A DNA stretch of 36,197 nt from Planctomycetota bacterium. GTDB lineage: Bacteria; Planctomycetota; Phycisphaerae; FEN-1346. The notes beneath the pieces were generated by a model. It was not told the DNA's origin. It saw only the letters and a program-made list of their open reading frames with translations, and did no database searches. Shown here in pieces: positions 15,257-20,836 of the stretch. The position numbers and the translations under genes are program-made. The stretch lies in the NCBI GenBank assembly GCA_016872895.1, contig VGYT01000008.1, positions 1 through 36,197 of the forward strand, given 5' to 3'. Positions within the stretch are counted from its first letter, which is position 1. Each line of letters opens with the position of its first letter.

Positions 15257-15690
15257 GCGATACCGCTGGGGTCCCGCGACGTGATGCGCCCGGCTCGCCG
15301 GGGCGACGCCGTGGCAAGCCCGGCCGGCGCGCCTTCACCCTGATTGAGATTCTGGCCACGCTGGTGCTGGTGGCCATCATCCTGCCGGTGGCCATGAGCG
15401 GCATCTCGCTGGCGCTGACCGTTGCCGATGAGAGCCGGCGGCAGACGGAGGCCGCGTCGCTGGCCCAGGCCAAGATGGCCGAGATCGTCGCCTGCGCCCA
15501 GTGGAACAACGCCTCGCTCGCCGGCGATTTCGGCCCCGAGCAGCCGCTGTACCGCTGGTCGGCCCAGGTTACGGACTGGCAGCAGGCCGCCAACGTGCGG
15601 CAGTTGGACGTGCAGGTGTGGTGGAACCTGCGCGGCAGGGACCGCAGCGTGACCTTGACCACGCTCGTTTACACGGGGAGTTCGGGATGA
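15253..15690 (+). CDS. gspI: Minor pseudopilin GspI
   Basis: GspI is the minor pseudopilin that nucleates the tip with GspJ and GspK. The 145-residue product has a prepilin site RRAFTLIEILATLVLVAIIL with cleavage after Ala27, followed by AMSGISLALTVADESRRQTEAASLAQAKMAEIVA, very typical of GspI, and a short beta domain ending SVTLTTLVYT. The leader of 27 residues is longer than usual; its second half is encoded by a 29-nt sequence (15297-15325) shared with the propeller gene. Start and stop are ATGA overlaps with gspH and gspJ, making the start secure. Confidence 0.92.
   Translation: MSDTAGVPRRDAPGSPGRRRGKPGRRAFTLIEILATLVLVAIILPVAMSGISLALTVADESRRQTEAASLAQAKMAEIVACAQWNNASLAGDFGPEQPLYRWSAQVTDWQQAANVRQLDVQVWWNLRGRDRSVTLTTLVYTGSSG
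15297..15325. repeat. Shared 29-mer in the gspI leader
   Basis: The sequence GCCGGGGCGACGCCGTGGCA... (29 nt) matches the reverse complement of 34321-34349 at 26 of 29 positions. Here it encodes the basic run before the prepilin cleavage site of GspI. Confidence 0.6.
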
Positions 15691-16382
15691 CCGGGCGAGA
15701 AGTCAGCGGCGGCGCCGGCGCGCGGGCCTTTACGCTGCTGGAGATGCTGGTGGCGACGGCCCTGGTCGCCGTCCTGGCGGGGTCGCTCTACGCCAGCCTC
15801 AGCATCGCCTTCAACGCCCGGCGCAGCGCCCTGGCGGCGGTTGAGCCCGTGCGCAAGGCGCGGCTTGCCCTGGAACTCGTGGGAGAAGACATCCGCAGCG
15901 CCGTGGTCCCGAAGGGGGTGCTGGCGGGGCCTTTCCTGGGAGACGACGGGCAGGATGCCCGCGGGCGCCAGTCCGACGTGCTCGAACTCTGCTCCACCGC
16001 CTCCAGCCCGGAGCCGGCGGAAGGAATCGGAGATATCAAGAAAATTGAAATCCTGTGCGAACCCTCGGAAGACGGGCTGAGCCAGGTCCTGGTGCGGCTG
16101 GTCACCACCAACCTTCAGGCGCCGCGGACGCCGGAGCCCGTGCGGGAGGTCCTCTGCCGCGGCGTCCACGCATTCAACCTGAGATACTTCACCGGCTCCG
16201 ACTGGCAGGACTACTGGGACAGCACCTCCCAGGACAATACGCTGCCGGTCGCGGTCGAGGCGACGCTCCAGTTGGACGGCGGACGGACGGACGACGCCAG
16301 CGGCGGCTACTGCGCCGCGCAGGTGTTCCTGGTTCCCTGCGGCGCGGCGCCGGCCGACTCCATGCAGATCATCGGGCCTTGA
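15687..16382 (+). CDS. gspJ: Minor pseudopilin GspJ
   Basis: GspJ is a minor pseudopilin of the tip complex. The 231-residue product has leader MTGREVSGGAGARA and mature start FTLLEMLVATALVAVLAGSLYASLSI, followed by a helix and a beta-rich body of typical length for this family (VLELCSTASS, IEILCEPSEDGLSQVLVRL, FNLRYFTGSDWQDYWDS). Translation starts by ATGA overlap with gspI. The gene shows no repeat in its leader, unlike gspG, gspI and gspK. Confidence 0.9.
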   Translation: MTGREVSGGAGARAFTLLEMLVATALVAVLAGSLYASLSIAFNARRSALAAVEPVRKARLALELVGEDIRSAVVPKGVLAGPFLGDDGQDARGRQSDVLELCSTASSPEPAEGIGDIKKIEILCEPSEDGLSQVLVRLVTTNLQAPRTPEPVREVLCRGVHAFNLRYFTGSDWQDYWDSTSQDNTLPVAVEATLQLDGGRTDDASGGYCAAQVFLVPCGAAPADSMQIIGP

Positions 16383-16384
16383 TC

Positions 16385-17896
16385 ATGAGACATCGGCGGA
16401 GTGCTGAATGCGGAGTCAAACCAGTGCGGATTGCGGAATGCGGATTGCAGATTAGACGAACAGAAACGACTCATGGAGCGGCGCTGCCCTGGGTCGTTCA
16501 ATCCGCATTCTGCAATCCGCAATCCGCAATGCAAGTGGAGGGCTTGCGCCGCGCCAGGGGCACCGTTCTGATCGTCACCATGTGGATTCTTCTGGTGCTG
16601 GCAGGGCTGGTGCTTGTGCTGGCCCGCACCATGCGCGTGGAGGGCGACCGTTCGGCCAACGGCGTGGCCGCGCTCCAGGCGGCCGCCATCGAGCAGGGTG
16701 CGATCCAGTACGTGCTGGCCGGCGTTGACGGCCTGGCGGGCCGGACGCCGGACGACGCCGATACGCCGTGCGAGGCCGTCCTGGTGGGCGGCGGGGCGTT
16801 CTGGATACTCCGCCCCGCCGGCACCGACTCTCCGGCCACCTACTCATACGGCATCACGGACGAGGCGTCCAAGGTGAACCTGAACACGGCCCCGCTGGAC
16901 ATGCTCTCGAAGTTGCCCGGCATGACGACGGAACTTGCCGCCGCCATCGTTGACTGGCGCGACCCCGACAGCAACGTCACCTCCGGCGGCGCGGAGAGCG
17001 AGTATTACCTGATGCTCGCCGACCCGTACGAGTGCAAGAACGGCCCCCTGGAGACCGTGGAGGAGTTGTTCCTGGTTCGCGACGCCTCGAAGGAGATTCT
17101 CTTCGGCCGCGACGCCAACCGCAACGGCTTCATCGACGCCGGCGAAAGCGACTCCCGCCCCTTCAGCGGCACGTTCACGAGCAGCGGCGCACGCCTCGAC
17201 TGCGGACTCATCAACTATGTGACCGTTTACAGCGCCAGCGCCCCGGGGAGCACCGGCGGCACGGCGCTTGTCAACGTCAACGACCCGCGGTCACAGGCGC
17301 TGGTTGACCTGCTGCGGCAGGCGGTCTCGGCCGACCGGCTTCCGGGCGTCCTGGACCGCGTGCGCCGCGAACGGCCGTTCCGCAGCGTGCTTGATTTCTA
17401 CTATCGCGCCGGCCTGACGAAGGATGAGTTCCAGAAGATCGCCGGCCGGATTACGACCGGCGGCGGGGGAAGCCAGGCGGGACTCATCAACGTCAATACT
17501 GCGCCCAAGGAGGTGCTCCTCTGCCTGCCCGGCCTGGACGAGAGCGACGCTTCCGCCCTCCTGGCTGCACGCCCCACCGACGACGAAGGCCGCAGCAGCA
17601 TCGCCTGGGTGGTACAGGTCCTGTCGCGGGAGAAGGCTGTCGCCATCGGCGGATCCATCACGGCGCAGTCGTACCGGTTCTCGGCCGACATCGTGAGCAT
17701 CGCCCCCGGCGGCCGCGCGTTCAAACGGTGCCGGGTCGTGGTTGATGCCCGCACGAGCCCGCCCCAGGTCATCTATCGGCAGGACCTGACGCACCTGGGC
17801 TGGCCGCTGTCGCAGGACATTGTCGCCAGGCTGCGCTCCGGCCTGCCGGTGGAGAATGTAATCCAGACAACCGGCCTGGAGGTCGCCCCGCAATGA
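16385..17896 (+). CDS. gspK: Minor pseudopilin GspK with EF-hand-like loop
   Basis: GspK caps the pseudopilus. The 503-residue product has the prepilin site RARG/TVLIVTMWILLVLAGLVLVL, then VNLNTAPLDMLSKLPGM and a second VNVNTAPKEVLLCLPGL, the paired helix-hairpin-helix-like motifs of GspK. Residues 243-254 (DANRNGFIDAGE) match a canonical EF-hand calcium loop. The protein is longer than proteobacterial GspK (about 320). The start at 16385 lies 2 nt after the gspJ stop and fits coupling; it implies a 59-residue leader built largely from 7-bp repeats. An ATG at 16529 would give an 11-residue leader but has no ribosome binding site and falls in the repeat. The stop overlaps the gspL start. Confidence 0.9.
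   Translation: MRHRRSAECGVKPVRIAECGLQIRRTETTHGAALPWVVQSAFCNPQSAMQVEGLRRARGTVLIVTMWILLVLAGLVLVLARTMRVEGDRSANGVAALQAAAIEQGAIQYVLAGVDGLAGRTPDDADTPCEAVLVGGGAFWILRPAGTDSPATYSYGITDEASKVNLNTAPLDMLSKLPGMTTELAAAIVDWRDPDSNVTSGGAESEYYLMLADPYECKNGPLETVEELFLVRDASKEILFGRDANRNGFIDAGESDSRPFSGTFTSSGARLDCGLINYVTVYSASAPGSTGGTALVNVNDPRSQALVDLLRQAVSADRLPGVLDRVRRERPFRSVLDFYYRAGLTKDEFQKIAGRITTGGGGSQAGLINVNTAPKEVLLCLPGLDESDASALLAARPTDDEGRSSIAWVVQVLSREKAVAIGGSITAQSYRFSADIVSIAPGGRAFKRCRVVVDARTSPPQVIYRQDLTHLGWPLSQDIVARLRSGLPVENVIQTTGLEVAPQ
16396..16533. repeat. Inverted heptamer arrays in the gspK leader
   Basis: The left side holds heptamers GCGGAGT, GCTGAAT, GCGGAGT (16396-16416) and GCGGATT, GCGGAAT, GCGGATT, GCAGATT (16427-16454). 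The right side (about 16500-16533) holds the complementary AATCCGC, ATTCTGC, AATCCGC, AATCCGC. Together they form an imperfect long inverted repeat. The whole region is translated in frame between the GspK start and its prepilin site. Confidence 0.75.
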
Positions 17897-19428
17897 TGAC
17901 GCCCCGCAGAATGCTGGGCCTGGCCGTGACCGACCGGAGCATCGCGGCCGCCGAGGTCGCCGTCGCGCACGGCCGCCGCAGGGTGCTCCACGCCGCGGAG
18001 TTCCCCATGCCGGAAGGCGACTCCGCACGCGACCCGGCGAACCTGGCGAAGGCGCTCCGGCAGTTCCTGCGGCAGAACCACTTCTGTGCGTCGCGATGCG
18101 TAATCGGCCTGGGGGCCAGGCGGCTGATCGCCAGGGAGAAATCGTTGCCGCCCACCGCGGCCGACCTGCTGCCCGGCGTCCTCTCGATTGCGGCGGAGCG
18201 GGAGTTTGCTTCGGACCCGAAGGACCTCGTTTTCGACTTTGCCGACCCGGTCGCTGCCGGCCAGGGGCAGTCCGTCCTTCTCGTGGCGGCCCCCCGCCGC
18301 AGCGTGGACCTCTTGTCGCAGGCGGCTCAGGCGGCCGGACTGACGGTGGCGGCCGTCACATCCTCCATGATGGCCCTTGCCGGAGCCACGTCAGAGCCGC
18401 GACCGCCAGGGACCGGTGTTGTTGACCCGCGCCCGCCGTCCTCCCGGCGGCTTGTGCTGGACCACTCGCCCGGCGCGGCGGAACTCAGCGTGCAGTCGGG
18501 CGGCGGTTTCCGCCTCCTGAGGCGGCTGGCGATATCGCCCCCCGCTGCGGGTTCATCTCCCCCGGATGGCTGGCTGGACGACCTGGCCGACGAGTTGCAC
18601 CGCGTCGCTGCGCTGTTGCCCGATAGCGGAGGAGCGGCCCAGGCCGCGGACCTGCTCATATGGAACGCGACCGGACTCTCCGCCGAAGCCCTGCGCGTCC
18701 ACGCGAAACGGCTTTCGCTGGAGCAGAGGCTCTGCCAGTACCCTGCCGACCTGGGGATCGACGACGTATCAGAGCCGCGACCGTCAGGGAGCGGTGCCGT
18801 GGCGTGCGCACACCAACAGCACCGCTCCCTTACGGTCGCGGCTCTGAGCGGCAATTTTGCAGCCGCGACCGCGCTGGCGGCGGCCGGCCTCAACAACAAG
18901 AGGCCCGCGGTCGATTTCCTGCATTCGCGCCTGGACCCACGCAAGGCAGTCGCCCTGCGCAAGAAGGTTATCTGGGGCGGCGCCCTGGCCGCAGGGGTGC
19001 TCCTGGCCGCCCTCGCCCTGTTCCTCGACGTGCGCGGCCAGGAGCAGGACGTCCAGGACCTGAAAGACCAACTCGGCGGGATGAAGGAGAGCCTGACGGC
19101 GGCCAAGGACATCGTCGGCAAGGCGGCCTTCGCTCGCGGCTGGTACGACCGCAGGCCCGCGTGCCTCGATTGTCTGCGCGAACTGACCCTGGCGTTTCCG
19201 GTGGAAGGCAAAATATGGACCACGAGCCTTGCCCTTGACGAGGGTCTCCGCGTGCTCCTCTCCGGAAAGGCCAGGGACGAAAGCGCCGTCCTGGAGGTCC
19301 TGGACCGCCTGAAGGCAGATGCCAGGTTCTCGGACGTCAAGCCCCTGTACATCCGCGAGGTCGGCGCAGAGGCACGCGAAGTGTCCTTTGCCATCAGCCT
19401 CAACTTCGCCGGCGCGGAGCGATCATGA
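17893..19428 (+). CDS. gspL: Type II secretion protein GspL with two in-frame repeat insertions
   Basis: GspL is the bitopic protein that links GspE to the periplasmic GspM. The 511-residue product has an N-terminal actin-like (ASKHA, PilM-type) domain starting MLGLAVTDRSIAAAEV, a transmembrane helix near residues 358-378 (VIWGGALAAGVLLAALALFL) and a periplasmic ferredoxin-like tail. The assignment rests on this architecture and on position before gspM. Two pieces foreign to the family interrupt the cytoplasmic domain: residues 167-175 (SEPRPPGTG, family A half-copy) and residues 293-319 (SEPRPSGSGAVACAH..., full family A element). The second falls just before NFAAATALAAAGL, the conserved end of the actin-like fold. 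The gene remains open because the TAA of the repeat is changed in both places. The start overlaps the gspK stop. Confidence 0.87.
   Translation: MMTPRRMLGLAVTDRSIAAAEVAVAHGRRRVLHAAEFPMPEGDSARDPANLAKALRQFLRQNHFCASRCVIGLGARRLIAREKSLPPTAADLLPGVLSIAAEREFASDPKDLVFDFADPVAAGQGQSVLLVAAPRRSVDLLSQAAQAAGLTVAAVTSSMMALAGATSEPRPPGTGVVDPRPPSSRRLVLDHSPGAAELSVQSGGGFRLLRRLAISPPAAGSSPPDGWLDDLADELHRVAALLPDSGGAAQAADLLIWNATGLSAEALRVHAKRLSLEQRLCQYPADLGIDDVSEPRPSGSGAVACAHQQHRSLTVAALSGNFAAATALAAAGLNNKRPAVDFLHSRLDPRKAVALRKKVIWGGALAAGVLLAALALFLDVRGQEQDVQDLKDQLGGMKESLTAAKDIVGKAAFARGWYDRRPACLDCLRELTLAFPVEGKIWTTSLALDEGLRVLLSGKARDESAVLEVLDRLKADARFSDVKPLYIREVGAEAREVSFAISLNFAGAERS
18391..18416. repeat. Degenerate family A half-element inside gspL
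   Basis: TCAGAGCCGCGACCG (18391-18405) matches family A exactly and is followed by a degenerate continuation (CCAGGGACCGGTG for TAAGGGAGCGGTG). In the gspL frame the codon that is TAA in other copies is CCA. No second arm is seen. Confidence 0.7.
18769..18847. repeat. Complete family A element inside gspL
   Basis: The element is 79 bp, exactly the length of the intergenic copy at 7038-7116. Its 29-nt arms (18769-18797, 18819-18847) are complementary except for one base. That base is 18785, where C turns the expected TAA codon (18784-18786) into TCA in the gspL frame. The other arm keeps the unaltered sequence, which is harmless in its phase. Confidence 0.88.
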
Positions 19429-20006
19429 TCCTCTCCAGGCGAGAACGGCTCATCATCTGCCTCGCGGCGGTCGCGGTGGCGCTGCTGGTGCTGGACCGCT
19501 ACGCCGTGACCCCGCTTCTGGACTATCGCGCGGCACTCGAAAATCAGAAGCAGGGCCTGCTGGTCGAGATGGAACGGGCCGCGGCCCTGCTCGCGCACAA
19601 GCACCGGATCGCCCCGAAGTGGAAAGAAATGACCGCCGCGGGCCTGAAACACGATCCCAGCGAGGCCGAGAGCCAGATACTCCACGCCGTGCGCGACTGG
19701 TCCGCCGAGGCGGGCCTGAAACTCACGTCCCTGAAGCCCGATCGCCTGCCCGATAAGAGGAGTTTGCAGGAGATCACGTTTCAGGCGGCCGGCACAGGGT
19801 CCATGAACGCCGTCGCGCGGTTCCTGTGGCGCATAGAGACGGCCAAGGTCCCCATCAGGGTCAAGGAACTCCAGTTGGGCGCCCGCAAGGAAGGAACCGA
19901 CGACCTCGCGCTTCAGTTGCGCCTCTCGACGCTGTACCAGCCGGTTCAGCCGACCGCGCCGAGCGACCCCGCCACGCCCGCCCAGGCGACAGGAGATGAC
20001 GAATGA
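19425..20006 (+). CDS. gspM: Type II secretion protein GspM (PilO-like)
   Basis: GspM pairs with GspL in the periplasm. The 193-residue product has a short cytoplasmic start (MILSRRER), one transmembrane helix (about 9-27), a coiled coil (DYRAALENQKQGLLVEMERAAALLA) and a ferredoxin-like domain (EAGLKLTSLKPDRL ... LQEITFQAAGTGSMNAVARFLWRIE ... RVKELQLGARKEGTDDLALQLRLSTL) as in GspM and PilO. It has a Pro/Ala/Thr-rich C-terminus. Both ends are ATGA overlaps, with gspL and with the next gene. Confidence 0.88.
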   Translation: MILSRRERLIICLAAVAVALLVLDRYAVTPLLDYRAALENQKQGLLVEMERAAALLAHKHRIAPKWKEMTAAGLKHDPSEAESQILHAVRDWSAEAGLKLTSLKPDRLPDKRSLQEITFQAAGTGSMNAVARFLWRIETAKVPIRVKELQLGARKEGTDDLALQLRLSTLYQPVQPTAPSDPATPAQATGDDE

Positions 20007-20836
20007 CCGCCGTGGCTGACCGCCTCCGGATGGCCGGTTGCGCCGTGGGGTTCTGGCTGCTCATCCTGCCGGCTGCGCCGGCCGCGGCCGCGTCGCCGCC
20101 GGCCGGGCCGCCGGGGCCGCCGACCGCGTCGCCGCCGGCCGCCCGCCCCTCGCAGTGGGAGAGTTACCGGGTCCTGTCGGAGCGGAACATGTTCCTCCGC
20201 AATCGGGCGAGCCCGGCCAGCAGGCGCCCCGCGCCGACCGCCCCGCCCGCCGCTCCCCCCGCCGCCACCGGCGATGACCGCATCGTCCTTACCGGCATCG
20301 TCCACCAGGGTGAGGACTACGTCGCCTTCTTCGAGGACACCAGGACCGGAAAGACCGCCCCCTCGCAGATCGGCGCCGCGCTGGGAAGGGGCCGCCTGGC
20401 CGCCATTACCCTGGACGCCGTCCAGTACGCCTGCGACGGAAACACCACGCGGATCGCCATCGGCAGCAACCTCTCTGGCGCCGCCGCCTCGCTGCCCAAG
20501 CCGGCGGCGCCGCCAAGCGCTCCGGCCGCACCAGCCGCGGCCCCGGCGGCCCCGCCTGCGGGCCGTAGCCCCGCGGCGGGCGAAGGCCCGACGCCCGCGA
20601 CAGCCGCCGGTGCACCCGCGGCGGCGGCCGCCGCGGCATCAACCGCCCCGCCGGCAGCGGATGTCGCCGCTGCCGCTGCCCCGGCAACGCCGGCAACTGC
20701 TGCATCTTCAACAACCCAGCCTTCGGCAGCCCCGCCCCAGGCGGCTGCCGGCATATCGGGCGGTACAACGGACCCAGGCGCTGCCGGCATCCTGGAACGA
20801 ATGCGCCAACGGCGCGAACAGGAACTCAACAGATGA
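20003..20836 (+). CDS. GspC-like periplasmic protein with Pro/Ala-rich tail
   Basis: The 277-residue product has a signal peptide or anchor (about residues 8-29), a Pro-rich stretch and then WESYRVLSERNMFLRNR (52-68). This resembles the 'verNlF' segment that precedes the homology region (HR) domain of GspC and PilP proteins. A small beta domain follows (RIVLTGIVHQGEDYVAFFEDTRTG ... AITLDAVQYACDGNTTRIAIGS, about 92-155), matching the HR fold that binds the secretin. The last 110 residues are almost pure Ala/Pro/Ser/Thr, ending in a short charged helix (ILERMRQRREQELN). No PDZ domain is present. Position between gspM and gspD, overlapping both, supports a GspC role; GspC identity by sequence alone is moderate. 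Confidence 0.75.
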   Translation: MTAVADRLRMAGCAVGFWLLILPAAPAAAASPPAGPPGPPTASPPAARPSQWESYRVLSERNMFLRNRASPASRRPAPTAPPAAPPAATGDDRIVLTGIVHQGEDYVAFFEDTRTGKTAPSQIGAALGRGRLAAITLDAVQYACDGNTTRIAIGSNLSGAAASLPKPAAPPSAPAAPAAAPAAPPAGRSPAAGEGPTPATAAGAPAAAAAAASTAPPAADVAAAAAPATPATAASSTTQPSAAPPQAAAGISGGTTDPGAAGILERMRQRREQELNR

